Assembly: GCA_005765155.1 (NCBI GenBank)
Contig: VCCP01000002.1
Coordinates: 248,001 to 312,000, forward strand
Length of the DNA stretch: 64,000 bases
Source of the DNA: Zelopaecilomyces penicillatus
Lineage: Eukaryota > Ascomycota > Sordariomycetes > Hypocreales > Pseudodiploosporaceae
Direction of reading: 5' to 3'
A model generated the notes under the pieces. The model ran no database searches. It saw only the letters and a program-made list of their open reading frames with translations, and had not been told where the DNA came from. Position numbers and translations under genes: made by a program. Positions 11,149 to 25,361 of the stretch are shown in pieces; positions within the stretch are counted from its first letter, which is position 1; the number at the start of each line of letters is the position of its first letter.

Positions 11149-14100
11149 TGATACACACGCATTGCTCAACCGGGGAACCAGGGCCGGGCGTCTAGCTATA
11201 TATCAAGTACCGACTATAATACACAGCCGACAGTCCAACGACAAAGGAGAAGCGGTTACAGTGTCTGTCATTACATCAATAATGCGAATTCTTCAAGGCC
11301 CTTGAAAACGGGGCATGTGCAAGTTGGCTCACCCCCAAATGACAAGACTCTCTCCTTCACCATGGACGACTAGACTAATAAGGGTCATAAACTTTTCCAC
11401 AGACTGGCCAAAGGCAGACTGCGCATTGGTACCGACACCCCGGGGCACTCCATCGCCTACACCCCTGAATGACTTACAAAGGTGCTACGTGAGACTTGGA
11501 AAACGTGCCCCATTACTTGATGCAGACAGAAAAAGGGGAGGTGTTGTTATCCTCAAAATATGGAGCAGAGTATTACCATACCACCGGTAGACATAGGTCG
11601 TGTGTCTATTTAAACCATCATATGTCTACTTGGTCTGTGGGAAGGCCGTTGGGGAACCGGTTGAGTCTACACACCCTCTACTGCTACATGACGAAGTAGA
11701 GGTAGTGTTGGAGATTAGAGAGCTAAAAGCTTGACCGAGGCTGCCGTTCCATCTCGGTGAAGCAAAGGAGAGTACGGGCTTTGTGGGCAATTCAGCTTTG
11801 AGGAAGTGGGTGGCATATGTGCGGGACAATTTGGCAGAGGAGCGAGGACGCCATTGAGATGAGAATGACGGGCTGCATGAACGTAAGTAATCAATCACAT
11901 CGAGCGATTGAGGTACAGAATCGAAGATGTACGCATGCACACATACAACCCACCCGATTCCCGACTCTCAGGGGTTCAAGCGCCTGAGTTTTGAGACTAA
12001 ATTCATCACTCTCTCTGTAGAGCATATTTCACCTGCACTACACCACCTTTTCCAGCTATTCTAAGCCCTAAAATGGTATATTTGAAATGATGTTGTCTCT
12101 CAAAAATGGATGGAGGGGCTTACATCTGCATGTGTCTATTTATTCTGCCAAAAAAAAACGCCGAGCTGAAGGGGAGTTGAGTTTCACTGGCCCTTCATTT
12201 CAGCCGCATCCCATCCCATCGCTGGAGTCAAACAAAAAGAAAAGAAACCCAGGAGCTAAAAATTAGTTGTACCATCACAGCGGGCGAACGCCCTGTTTGT
12301 TTTTTTAGTGTAGATCAAAAAAGCTAAAATAACGGGACGGACGAGGCGGAGGGGCTTAGCCGCGGATCATTGTGATGCAATGTATATGAAAAGAGTGGAA
12401 AAGGCGCCCGCCTCCCACTCGGCTATGTGGCGTTTACGTTTTTATTTGTGTACAATACGTTGGAAGTCACAGAAAATTTGTCTCATCATTCACAGCCTTG
12501 GTCATTATGTCTTTGATGGCTAGTGAGGGGGTTGTCATGTTTGAGCATAATATCAGCTGGGTGATGTGATGAGGGGGGGGTTACAATGAAAGGAGCCAGC
12601 AATTGCAACGTGGTGTATTTGAGATTGTGTCACATGGTTGTTGTAGTTGATTCCAACATCTTACATAGTACTGCTCATTTAGCACAATGTCTTTGCAACG
12701 CATAGTTGCAACATGAATCAGTGAATGCTTATATAGAACCGCTCTTGATGCTGAAACATCCTCCCTCGATGAAGTCTCAGACAATGCATGTGAATGGACT
12801 TAAACAGCACCAATTATATCCCAACTAATTGAAACATATAAACGAGTGTATATATAGATATATCTCATCCGGGTGATGAGTTCTCAACGACATGCGTTCC
12901 AAGTATAAGGGTCTCCTCTCGGCTATCACATATAGCCTCACACACGCTGGGTTTCATCACGTCCCAAAACAACAAGATAACCAGGGTATATTTGAGAAAA
13001 TATCGATACGATGCGATACGATCGGGAGGTTACCCCGGGAAAGGGAGGAACCATTAACAGCAGAGAAACAAGACACAAGGACCGTAGTGTATCACGGCTT
13101 GGATATTCATTGGTCATGTCATTTAACTTACAAGGTGATGATGTAGTATACATTTACACCATTAAGCCTCTATTTACATTCATATCATCTCAAATCCTTT
13201 ATGTACGTTCATCTCAACACCCCCCAGTCGGCATGTCATCACGCCCACATAATAAGCCCCCAATCCTTCCCATATGCATGGACTCACACACAAATGCACA
13301 ACATGGGCATCATCTCAACTCATAAAAAGTGGCATTCACACACACACATCTAGATCTACCGAACCCACACACCCCTCCAGGGATTCGAATGACGTGCCGA
13401 CAGTGGGAGATTTGACGCAGCAGTTTTTTTCTCGCACCGACATCGCCCACCAACACCCCATGCTCCGCTCTACTCTACTCTCCTCGATTCTCCCCTCCAT
13501 CTTACTTACAAGCCCCCCCCATGTCCATCGGGGTGGGGAATGCCAAAAGATTTCGGGGTCACAGGGGTGTGAACTTTGAATGTGTCAACTATTAATTATT
13601 TCTCATCCTCCAAATCTCAAATCTCAAATCTCAAATCCTCTCGATACTTGCTGCAACATCACACACCCCCTCCCATGATCTGTTGTTTCTTTTTTCTTCT
13701 TCTTCTTAGGATCAAAAACGCACCATCTAACACTTCGGCTAATCGATGTCAACTTCATTTGTGCGCGCGAGGAAACAAGACGGACGAGTGACCGAGCGAC
13801 AGCCGGGACGTGAGCATCAAAGAAAGAGAGAGACCCGGGTAGTTGGGACACAGTAGCTAGTAAGTAATCAGGCTAGAGCTGTCAAATAAGTTAGTCTACC
13901 AACTACCGTAATATATAGTACGCCTATAGATTGAATAGATTAAAAGTGTCAATGAGTCCAATCTGCATCCCTCGTGATAATAGATTGAATACACTACGGA
14001 CGACAGGTGTCCGTCAGCCTCTCCGCTCCTATTATGGATGAATCATACACACAACCTTCGGAGAATTCATGATGCTACCATGCCATTTCATCGTCTTGGA

Positions 14101-14351
14101 TATCCATAGACTGCTACTGCTACTGCCAATGTCAGCCAGCCCTCACCAATCAGCGATGCAACCCCCACATCCATCCTCATGCACCCCAACGCTCACAAAC
14201 ATTGGACGAACCATATACCATGTTTTGCTTTGTCCCTTTTAATTCTTCTCCCTTGCTTTTCCTATCCTGTGCATCGCTGTGCATTCAATGTCTCTCTGTC
14301 TGTCTGTGATTCTTCCTACTACATCTCAAACATGCATCTGCAATGCACAAC

Positions 14352-14373
14352 CCTCTCTCTCTCTCTCTCTCTT
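14352..14373. repeat. (CT)n microsatellite
   Basis: Eleven or so CT units in a gene-free pyrimidine-rich stretch. Confidence 0.9.
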
Positions 14374-16197
14374 CTATATCACCACTTTTTCCTTCTCTCC
14401 CAGTGTGTGTCAGACACAGGATCCTATCCTACAAGGTACAACTCAACCATCTCCTTTCTCGCCTAACCAACTGCTAGTCCGGTTATAGTATCGCTCCAAA
14501 GCCTTTCCCTTCCGTCTCATTCATGCATTTTCTTTTTTCCCGCCCCATCTGCCATCTCTTTGCTTTCTTTTTTTCCTTTTATAATATTCATAATTAGCAC
14601 AAATCCCCTGGAATAGACTATTATACACTACCCCAACAGAGCACTTCTAGTGTGTTTTTTTCCTTCTTCCTCCAAATTGGGTGAATCATCGACAGCGGCG
14701 CCGTTCCGCCAGCCAACCGCAAGCCCCAACCCTGAGACCGCGTACCTGGCATAAATCCCCCACGCGCCCGCACTTGCACCCCGCTGTAGCCATTTTATGG
14801 TGGTGTGCATCAGCACCTAATTACAAGCCATCTACAGCGCTGACAGCCTATAATAGTACCTACAATAATGCACTGTAATACCTATACCCGCTCCAATAGT
14901 TCAAACATCAGACATAATAAACCACCAATCTTCTCATAACTAATCCATTGATCTATCTGATGTGTCTCACCCTTGGATCACCGACGGATGTCAACTCTAT
15001 ACCCGTGAGACACCACCAACGCCATCGCTGGTCTGTTCGTTTGGAAATTCACCCCATATCCATACTACGTAGCATGGACAGCTCATGAGGCTCTGCAGGG
15101 GGAACGAGCCTGTCATCAATTTCTATCCCTACCTGTCTGCCTGTCTGCCTAGTATTCGTACATACAAATCATCTGGTTTGGTGTCAGCATGTCAGCAAAT
15201 TACTCAAATCGTCCAGACCGAGAATCGCTGCCCTGCCCACCTAACCCAACAAACCAACACTAAATTGAACCCATCTCGCCTCGCCTCGCCTCGCTGTTCA
15301 TCCCATGTCCTCCTATATACCGTACCCTGCTTGCCCCAAACCCATGAACACTCCTTCTAAACAATGCCTGACTGCCTAGATGTAGACCGGTAATTATTAG
15401 GTGTATCGATTTCAACTGCCTACCTACTACCCATGCTTCTTTTCCCGTCCCTCAAATTGAATCAAGCAGGGTATGGGTGGGTGTATCCAATTCAATAAGC
15501 CCCCGGGGGGGGTGGTGTGCATCGTGTTTTTTTGCCTGCTTTTTATGCATTTGCTTGTTTCAGTCAGTCAAGAACGTCGTTCTCATTTCATTAATGCCGC
15601 CGCCATACACCTGCAATACCCCCCCACCCATGGGTAGGTATTTGTATTTCATTCAGTCCCAATTCATGTCATGCCCCCAAAAAGTCTAGTGCTGCATGAA
15701 CCCGTCGGCATTGACCCGCGACCCTTTTATCTGCGACCTGATAACAGAAAATGCGACGTCATACCGAGTCGCATTGAACCAACCGACGTCATCATCCATG
15801 AATTTACATGATGCTATTTTGGTATCACCATCACACGACTGGCACCACGTTCTACAATCACAGTTCAAGCATCAAGTAGACAGTATTATAGTTGAACATC
15901 TTGCATCGTCATATTTAATCCGCCTTCTCACTTCACTACTATGTAATTAGAACTAAAAAGGACTTTCAAAACGTACATGCCCATCCCGAGCAGTAAGCAG
16001 CATGGCCTGCATGCAAATCCAGCATGAGCCCGATCCGCGCTCCCATGAGCAACGCCTTGCTAACATTGACAATGATACAAAGGGAAGATTTCGAGCGTGG
16101 TATCCGTAGAGGTGTAATGATCAAAAAAATTGAGAGAAAGGAAAAAAAGAGAAGAAAAAATGTCATCAATGCTGCCCACATAATAATTAATTCCTTT

Positions 16198-18767
16198 TTA
16201 AACCGCGTGCCTTACGGGTCGTGGTCGTCGGCTTCTGCCCCGCGCGCCATCGTCATTCATGTGCTTGTTCTGCTTGATTTCTCTGCGCAGCTTGCGAACC
16301 GTCTTGATATCGAGCTGTTCGAGCTGTTTTTCGGATGCGACAGCCTCAACCATAGTGGTGAGAAGCTGAAGGGCACGTTCCTCAGGCAGCATCGTTTTAT
16401 TATTATGATTATTAGAGTCTTTATGCTCATTGTCGTCGTCCTCGTTTTCCGAGTCCGTGTCGTAATCGAAACCAAGAGCCAAAAGGCGTTCGCGTCGCGT
16501 GAAAGATGTAGCGGTGCCATCTTCCGCCCTCGGCGCCACTTCTTCGCTCTCAGATTCTTCATCGGCGTCCATCTCAGGGGTCTCGACGGGGGTTGCTGTC
16601 GCCTCTGTGGGCCAATCGGCAGGTGCAGCTAGCGTTTCTAATTCGTCAAACAGACCAGGAAGAGCTCCAGAATCTGTGCCGAACCCCTCATCTTTGAATA
16701 GAAGAACCTCTCCATCGTGACGCAGTCTTCTGCGCTTTTCAATAAAAGAGTCCGAGTCTGAATCGTAGATGCTAGTAGAGTCATAGCCACCCATCTCAAA
16801 CTCCTTGTTCATTCTGACTTTGGGTTCAGTTTCCTTGGGTGTCGCAGGCGAAGCAACCGTCGAATCTGCACAGGAGTCATCCTCCATGGTGCTCTCGCGA
16901 GTGTTGCTTTCTCTTGACCCGCTACGGTAGATGTCCTCACAGAATTCCGCTTGCGGCGAGTGAGGTGCGTATGAAAAGTCGATGGAGGTGTTGGCAGTAT
17001 GGATGCTGCGTGGATGAGTAGTGTAAGGGAGACCAGAGTGTTCCGACGAGGTCGTCATTGTGGGTGCAAATGAGGAGATGGACAATTGTCTTCTTGACAT
17101 TGCCCGGGTTGGAATGTGCTCAGAGATTTCATCAAGAGGAGGTCTGCTATAGACGGAGGCGCTGCTCAATGATCGAGTGCGGTGGCGGCTAGAGTTGCCT
17201 GGGGAGAAGGAGGCTCCCCAGGATTGCATCATGTTATGGGAGTATTCGCCAATGGGCTGTCGGTGTATTGAACGAGATCCATGGGATTCAGGTCTCAAGT
17301 AGGAGTGTGTTGTAGAGCCGGTGGTGTAAGCTGGTGAGCCTGCTCATTGACGAGTTAGCACGGGTCCTCTGCCCCAAGTCTTGGATTGTTGGGGCCAACT
17401 TACAGGGAGAGGCCGCCCGATCGTCATCCCAAGATAATTCCTCCTGGCGACTAGATCGCCTGGTCGTATTAATTTTCAGCTGACCTGGGCGTTGCTGATA
17501 GGATGCTAGGGCTGAGCGAGGTCGGCTGTCTGTCGCATGTTGGAATGGAGAGATCCGTCCTTGTTGCACACTGCTCGGGCGAGTCCTCATGGCTTCCCGT
17601 GCAAGGCGAACAGAACCTGCTGCTGGGCGAGTGGAGAAGCTGCTGTCTAATACTTGGTCGAGTTGCTCTCTGGCTCTGAAGCGAGGTACTGCTGGTGGTG
17701 ATGCTGACCGGACCTCGGTTTCCGAGACGGTCTTCATGTTTCTGGGATGCTCGTGTGTAGGTGTCACGGAGATGCGCCCAAGGGGGGTCCTGGGTTTGCT
17801 GCGATGGCTGTAGTGATCGTCGTCATGCATTTGGTTTCGTGGTCTGGAAGCGGCAGCCTGAGAAAACCCGGCGAGAGACCGTGAATCCAAGCTCATGCAT
17901 CTTGCCCCTTGCGATTGACCAGCAGCAGCAGCACCACCCCATTTGAGAGATGAATGCTCCTTGACGGACGATCGTCGAGTGGAATGCTGAACACCACGAT
18001 CCTCAACCTGTTCCATAATTGGCTCTGCTAGTCGGATGCCTCTACTTGACGCAGGTGCAAAGACGTTGACCCAATTTGGGCCAGGGCCACCCATGGGCGA
18101 GGCGAGAACTGTGTGACGGATCGCTTTTGACGAGTCCTTAGTATATTTGGCCAGGTTCCTGTCTGCGACATCCTCTCCATAGTCTCGAGATCCAGCAGCC
18201 TCGATCCGTGACCGAAAGTCTGAGGGCTTGATCTCTCCTCTGGCGTCCAGGATGTCGACAAAGGCTGATGATGCCCGGCGGCTCGCAGATGTTGCGCTCT
18301 TGGCACTGATCTGTGATGGCCGACGACCGTCGGAGCCACGAGTGGGGAGTGAAAAGCCGGATATGGGTATAATGTCTCGGGGGCTGCGACCAATGACTTT
18401 GAGTTTTGGCTGTAGCAGTGGCAGGTCGTAGGTCTCCTCCTCGAGGGGTGCTGTGGGTGTATCGACATGGCGAATTGCCACCAGTCGAGGCTTTATGGGC
18501 GTTCGAGCGGTCGTTGATGTTTTCAATGTGCTCGTTGTCTCTTCCGCAGTCTGCAACCCGTTCCTGGATGCAGGAGTCTTGCCTGTAGTGATGTCCAAAG
18601 TCAGCATTTGCTTGCGCCCTCAAGGCTTGCAGAATGGAAATCGATAAAAACTTACCTCGCACAGGCGAACGAGAGGCCGCATTGGAGTGACGGATGTGGT
18701 TTTTGGTTGACGTTGAGCAAGTTCTATCGCCCGCCGGCTTTTTACTCAAGAAGCTGAGGATGCCCAT
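16198..18767 (-). CDS. Hypothetical disordered protein, 810 aa
   Basis: Not recognised. Three exons read cleanly on the minus strand: 18656-18767, 17404-18582 and 16198-17339, joined by two GT-AG introns (18583-18655 and 17340-17403) that keep frame. Start MGILSFLSKKP at 18767 is the first in-frame ATG. The product is rich in Ser, Arg, Pro and Thr with many RRSS/RPRS-type basic-Ser patches, then an acidic stretch (DADEESESEE, DSENEDDDNEH) roughly 120-70 residues before the end, and a short basic C-terminal helix-like segment (DIKTVRKLRREIKQNK) followed by a basic tail. No signal peptide, membrane segment or enzyme motif is visible. Composition suggests a regulatory or scaffold protein, possibly phosphorylated; that is inference. 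Its upstream side faces the large gene desert, which could hold an extended control region. Confidence 0.85.
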
Positions 18768-19340
18768 TGTGACGAATTGGCCACCAGCCAGACAGCCCGC
18801 AAGGCAGGTGAAGAGGACTCAGCAAGCAACCTGTCGAGCTGAGGTGGTGTGGGTTGTTTGAGTCGTTATTTCTTCTTCTTCTTGTCTGTTTGTCAACGGC
18901 GAAGCCCACCAACGTTGGGGTCGTGTGTGGGTGTTGGCAGGAGATGATGTCGTCTGAGACGGGCCAGTTCCTTTGGGTAAATGGCCGTTGAAGATGTTGT
19001 ATGCACTAGAGAGATGCAAGGAGAGTGTGAGGGTGAGACTTGGGTCGAAGGAGGGGGGGGACAGTCCCATCTAAAAAGGATATACGAATAGATTAATAGC
19101 TGTCAAACGAAGCCCTGGTGGAATAAGAGGCGGCATGGCATGAAAGCCAACGGGGAGTGGCATGTCTAAATAAATCGCAGATGGGGATTAGTATTCATCG
19201 AGCGCATGAGATGCATAGACCCGGCCGTCATGCGGCATCCAGAGCACACAGACGAATCTGGCCATCGGTGGTTGCGTGGAGCGTCGAGGTAGCTACGTAC
19301 TCCCGTCACCCACTCCTCCTCCCAGGCTCAAGCCCAGGCA

Positions 19341-19344
19341 CACA

Positions 19345-19381
<37 letters not shown>
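19341..19381. repeat. (GGCACA)n hexanucleotide repeat
   Basis: Five to six near-perfect GGCACA units in tandem within the gene desert. Confidence 0.9.
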
Positions 19382-19861
19382 GCTCATGCATCCAGGGGAC
19401 CGGGAGGGGAGTGTGTGGGTGTGGGTGTGGGTGCAGCGTCGGCAGCACAAGACTGCTGTCGATGTCGCAGGCGAAGAGTCCTAGTGCTGATAGAGCAATA
19501 GCGAGTTGTACCTTGTGAGGAGCAACACAGGTAGGTACCCGTGAAAACGAGCTCGAGTGCAGCAACAGCAGCGGCGGAGGAGGCGGCGGAGGCGTCGACG
19601 GCAGCGGCCAAGCGGGTTGGTGCATCAGAGCGCATGGCTCTGCGGGCCCGTCCATCCATCCATGTCTGGCCACCCCCATCAACTATGATCCAGCAATGAT
19701 CCTCCACCCCGAACAAGCCCGGACAAGTCGTTTGGTGGCTTTTGGCCCAGCGCCAGGGGTTCGAGTCGTTGTCCAGGGTCGGTCGGGGCAGCGAGATGGG
19801 GCGTCGTCGAAATGGCAAGACATTGGACGATGATGGAATGGGAAAGCCTGGCACTGCGTTT

Positions 19862-19911
19862 GTGCTGTGCTGTGTCGTGTCGTGCCGTGTCGTATTGTGT
19901 TGTGCTATGCT
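19862..19911. repeat. Degenerate pentamer tandem repeat, 10 units
   Basis: Ten consecutive 5-base units of the form GTGCT/GTGTC/GTATT. Most differences between units are C/T or A/G transitions in an otherwise fixed 5-base period. Confidence 0.8.
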
Positions 19912-21887
19912 ATTCTTTTGAACATGAAGTCGTACAACTAACCACCTTGGTACGGTGCCTAGCTCAGGACGGCAAAAACGGTAATATAACCAACACAGCA
20001 GCGCAATGTTTATGCAGGATGATGATGAGTCGAGATGACGGGCCATTTAGCCCGAGTCGCCTCCAGACAAGAATTGGCCGTTGCATTTCATCTTGTCCCA
20101 TGGCTATATGTGTGATGAGGCAACAAAAACTCACGAAATGCATGGTGCAGAAGGAGATCAAACTCGAAACCGAGAGGGGAAGGGAGGCGCTTTCCTTGGC
20201 TGCATCGGATTGAGGTGAGTGGTGCCTGCCTCGCCTGCCTTGCTGCAGACGGCAGAGGGGACATCGCGAGAGCCAAAGCGTTTACCTCTACACCTACAGG
20301 GCCTCGCCCATCAACTCCAGTGGCTGCCCGTTTGTAGGCTTTGCAACCCGTAGCCCCTGAAGCCCCTGGAGCAGACCAACACCGCTGAGCTAGGGCAGCC
20401 AACCAGAAGCTGTGGCAGGGCGAGGCTTCTGGTGCTAGCTCGCCGGCTCCAGGCCACTGGCATGCTCTATGACACAACGGTGACCGCTGGGCCTAGCTGC
20501 ACACTACATAGTACAGTGAGCGTAGGTGCACTAACTAACTGCAGTATGTGCTGGGCTGGGCTGGGCTGAAGTTGTTCATTTGCAGGGGCCTGTGCACACA
20601 GACACAACTAACTGGACATGCCACCGAGTGCATATCTAATACTCCTTCCACTCACACACCGCAAACACCGCACACACCACCCACATCGTGAAGTGAACAC
20701 ACACGCCGTCATTGCCATCGCTACACCTAGGGCTAGTGCTAGTTGTATGCTGTGCTGCTAGCTAGTCCTGCTGCCCAGGCGTGGCCAGGCCCGACTAGTC
20801 CGAACCCAGGAGCTGGAGCCAGCCAGGCCAGCCGACTAAACACGGAGCTGGTTGTCGCTTGTTTGTTTGTCTTTCCCCCATGACAAATGTTTTGTTGGAA
20901 ATGAAAAAGCGAATGCGAAAGATTTGGAAATGAGATGGAGCTGAGATGGAACTGAGACGGCGATGCGATCTCAGATGAGCCATCTGCGAGTGTCCAGCAC
21001 ATGTAGGCTGGTATCACAAACAGGATGGCGAGCAGCAATCATGGTTCTTTGCTGAGGGCATTGAAGACACAAATCCGATGCTGTGCAGCAGCTAATAAAT
21101 TACTCTTCGGATACTCTAAGCACTATTCATGCCTAGCATGGATAAACATGGATCTATCCTGCTGAGAAATGGATGCAACCAAGCAATATTGGTTGCAGAA
21201 ACAGGTTGGGTTCATCGTCCTATTTGTCACACTACTCCAAGCCCATATTAATCCGCAGGCCGGGGCGTTCATTTCTCATCTCAGCAGCAATGGACAGCTG
21301 GCGGTTCCTTTTCTCTTTCATCTTGTTTGTACTAGTCTAGGTAGCCTACGATAATAGGTGTAAAAGTGGCATGCATGATGCATCCTTTTCCATTCCACTC
21401 GAACCCCCATTTGTCAGCCCTTTTTGGGGGGAGGGAGGGAGGGTTGCGTGCCCAGCTAACCAAGGCAAACTAACTAACCAACCACGCCACCTCGTTCAAA
21501 ACCATGCGCATACTCGTACAAGCACATGATGGGGACCCGACAAACAGGCTGCTGCATATTTGTGGTAAAAAGGAGGCGTTTGCGTGCCTGTTTTGCATGT
21601 GCACTTGCCGCTGTGAGGCATGGCGTCGCCGTTTGTTGAGGGTTGAGAAGTTGGGATAATGATGACATGTATGATTTGCCAAGTTTCAATATTTTGTACT
21701 CTTCTTACTGTAAGTACGGGAAAATGAAGCCAAATAGGTTAGTCGTTCCAATAGGTAGGTAACTTGTCATACAAGGCCAAGTATTGTTGGAGATTATTGG
21801 TATACATCTGGATGCTGTCAAGTCCATATTTAGAGGTGAGTTGCAAACGCAATCTGCAACGGACAACCGACGCACCCACTCACACGC

Positions 21888-21916
21888 ATCACACCACCAC
21901 CACCACCACCACCACA
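21888..21916. repeat. (CAC)n trinucleotide repeat
   Basis: Nine or so CAC/CCA triplets in tandem, gene-free context. Confidence 0.9.
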
Positions 21917-22801
21917 GCCTACCTCGGTACGTATTGATAGGGCAGAGCAAAACCAGTTGGTCGTCCGGTGGCTTGCAAGTTATCGTTTGTTCTGATGGGA
22001 GGAGATGAAAGGGAGGAGAGGAGGGGAGGGGGGCGGCCTATCGAACGGCAAATATTCCCAAAACGGAGAGCGCAAAAGAGAGAGAGAGAGAGATGATAGA
22101 CCACAACTGAGCTGTTCCTTGTGAGTTCCATTTTTCCTTCATCTTTCTCTGTGTTCTCTGTTCTCTTGGTGGTCTTGGCTTCTGTTGATTAGACGGCGAA
22201 GCCCCTTCAGCTGGCCCCCATCCCGAAATGCAGGATCCCGCGTTGCGCGCAATGCGTAAATTGAGGGTTTGTGAAACAGACGAACAGCAAGAAAAAGAAG
22301 TTGCATGGAAGCCAGCTAGTCGCAAATTAGCGGGCATCCAAACCCCAAACCGCCAAAGACGTGTGTGTGTACACTGTATTAGGTGGCGGGCCACGCAAAC
22401 AGCACCCGTGCTCAAAAAGAGTGCGGGCGGGAGCGAGTCAAGAAGAACACCGCGGTGGAGATGGGGGTGGTGAGTTCGGGAGACTCGCGCCGGTTCACCG
22501 ACCGGTGGCACAGAGCGCTTGTAAAAGCCCACGCAACTGCGGGCTTGAACGGGGTTCCAGACGGGGACGCCTGTCGGACTCTTGTCGGTCCTCAAAGCCG
22601 AACGGTGGCAGTGGGCAGTGGTTGACTCGACGTTTGTCATTGGCCTCCCTTGGATGATGATGGTGATGATGATGGGTTCGTTATACCCAAGAGTAAGGAG
22701 AAACACGCCCAAGCACGCCCCCCTCCCCCCCCTTCCTTCTAGAGGGAGAAACTTTTGGGAATGGCTTGCATGCGCACGGAATATCACAGAGAAGCTGAAA
22801 G

Positions 22802-22835
<34 letters not shown>

Positions 22836-22836
22836 A
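22802..22836. repeat. (GAT)n trinucleotide repeat
   Basis: About eleven GAT units. Shorter GATGAT clusters recur nearby (22655-22675) and at 27638-27656. Confidence 0.95.
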
Positions 22837-25340
22837 CATACTACGGATTGCCGGGGAAAACAAGGCAACGGGCGGAACGTCATGGTCTAGAAGTCCGGTT
22901 GGAACATACGCGTGGCACGAGGCAAATAGACGAGTGATGGGCTCCTACTTGCGCTAATACTACCACCAAAGCCGGACTGGACGGAACTAACTAATACTGC
23001 GCAAATCCGCGACATACATGGCTCTTTGACAGCAAAAACATGGGCATTTATTTAAACTCCCGTGCGATGGCTGATGTGACGACCGCAACCACCGGCATTT
23101 GGGAGGCTGAAGGGAGGGATGTCCACCGTGCTAAGCAGAGGCTTTTTCTGGTTGAAGTTAATGGAAATGCCTGGTAATAGTAGTTCACGCGAGTTACATA
23201 TTCATCATCATGTCTGTATACAACATCATATCTGAAACGCACACCTACATGGCTACACGGTAACATGTTCAGTATTCAACCTGCCTACAGCGGATGGTAT
23301 ACTCCGAATGGAGACCCCGTGATGGTTGAAACTGGGAATAGCTCCATTGTGCTGAGAATGCGGATGCTGCATTGGTGCCGTTTCCGCCCATCCATGAAAT
23401 GCATCCCCTTGACAGTTGTTGATGCTCCGAGAGCAGAAACATACATGGAGCCAATGCATGTGACCGTTGCCCACGCCTCTTCTATACTTTTTGTCGCAGA
23501 CCGCTATACCACCTACTATTACCTACTGTATTCCGGATACCAATGGTAAACAAATCCTGGAGTGTGGATCTACAGGTACAACCCCTCGTGCAGGAAGGGG
23601 GGCTCGTGGTGAGACGCTTTAGGCTGGGGGTTACTTTCAGACACCGGCTAATGCAGAGATGCTGCAGCAGCAAGCACACCATGGACGTTGGATGCTGGGC
23701 TGGATGCTGGATGCTGCCCTCCCAACCCCTCACTTCCTTCTCCCAGCCTCGTCAAAAACCCTCTTCTCACAGACACTCACAAAAACTACACTTACACGGT
23801 CAAAGTCCCAACGTGCAGTTGCAGGCGAGACACAGTAAAAACAGACCAACCATGTTGTGAGTGTACCTCACATCAAATGACACATCATTGGCTTGTTCTC
23901 TTCTTCGCCGCCCGCGTGGCAGTGGAGTGACACATACATAACGTGCTATGCCTAAACGTGTACAAATATGATGTGCCTCACAATATGACAGATGGGATAA
24001 TAGGTGGGTAATAGTAGGTGGAATAGGACACTTGAAACATTTGAGCAAGAATCGTACTGACTGGATGAGTGTACACTCGCGAATCACACACACCAAAACA
24101 TCTATTAGCTCCAACGTTTTTGAACTTGGTCATGTTATGTCAAAACTCCCCCACCGCTGTGTGTGCATGGAGGTAACGCTGTCTGTCGCCTGCCTCGGCC
24201 GAAACAAAATAGTACAAAAATGGAAAAGACAGGTAGACAGTCATTACAGGCAATTGACCAACGGCCAAGTGGCGCAATTGCAATTCCCATCGAAATACGT
24301 CAAGCGGCCTGTTCTGCCATGCTTGCTGTTGTTGTTGTTGTTGGTCCTGCAAACAAAACACACACACGGCTCGTTTACTAATCTACAATGCTAGTTGGCG
24401 AAAAAAGCCGGTAATTATTCTTATTACCATCACAGAAACCACTGCACTTAATCAGGGGGGGTGTCTATGGTGGTCAATCCCACGGAGTAATTATGCCAGC
24501 CTAGGTATAGGTGTGTAGAGAAAGAGTTGAAAAGGAAAAGAAAAAAAGGTACAATTAAAATGAAGCTACCCGCCGAGATTACACTTTTGACAGGTTTTTG
24601 TCATCATGGCCCTGGTTTTTTTTTTCTTCTTTTCTTTTCTTTTTGTGAGTTTTCCCACGTGGGTTGAATGATGGGTGTCTGATCTTGAAAAAATTTGACA
24701 CGACAGGCAAGAAAGGGGGGGTGTGTTGACTGTGATAGGAACTTACCTAACCTACAGATGGAGTTTGTACAAAATAAATATGTGTATTCTAGTCTAATAC
24801 AAGTCAGTTAATACGGTGATTAACAAGAAATCGAAATCACGGTAATTTAGATACCATAAACCCGGCACTCACTACTAATCATCATTAACACCGATGAACT
24901 TGAATGAACTTGCCATCCATACTAATCTAGCCTCACAGCTAAATGAGTGTAAGAAAACCCTTCGGTATGGTCGGCACTGGGTATCAAAGCGCACGGACAC
25001 TTTCAAGGACGGTATTTGACATGATCCGTTTACGGAACTAGTCTTTTGTATGGAGTCCAGTACATTGATTGGTCTAGGTTTATGCACACCTAGCTAGCCT
25101 TGCCCATCATCGTGCCATTGATACTCGTCTAGCCTACTCGTTGCGATGCTGTGCTAGGCTCTGTTAGTGTTAGGCCCTGTCTACGTTTAGCCCCCATCCC
25201 ATGTCTGTCTTGGACGTTGACTGACCACCCTCCAGTCCCAAATGGGGATATGGGGGTTGCAATGATGGACAGGCGTATCGTATGTAGTATTTAGAGGGGA
25301 AACGAATGGTAAGGCTGTCTATGAAAGTGCGAGTGAATGA

Positions 25341-25361
25341 GTGTGTGTGTGTGTGTGTGTT
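25341..25361. repeat. (GT)n microsatellite
   Basis: Ten GT units in the desert. Confidence 0.92.

Larger units (their letters stand above)
10448..16197. other. Gene-poor intergenic region, about 5.7 kb
   Basis: No gene could be supported. The longest open frames are around 100 codons, contain simple-sequence runs and have no recognisable domain. The stretch holds poly-T, a compound TC/TA microsatellite, a second CT microsatellite and several runs of C or G. It lies downstream of the PKS and past the 3' end of the minus-strand gene at 16198, so it carries both 3' flanks. Confidence 0.65.

Noticed and set aside
18750..18767. N-myristoylation signal at the start of the 810-aa protein (MGILSF)
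   Set aside because: Gly2 is present, but residue 6 is Phe instead of the usual Ser/Thr, so the consensus is not met.
21390..21415. tRNA B-box-like word on the minus strand (GGGTTCGAGTGG)
   Set aside because: No matching A box or cloverleaf at the right distance.
22038..22883. Open frame of 281 codons on the minus strand in the desert
   Set aside because: Runs through a GAT microsatellite giving poly-Ile and reads as low-complexity sequence; no splice or domain support.
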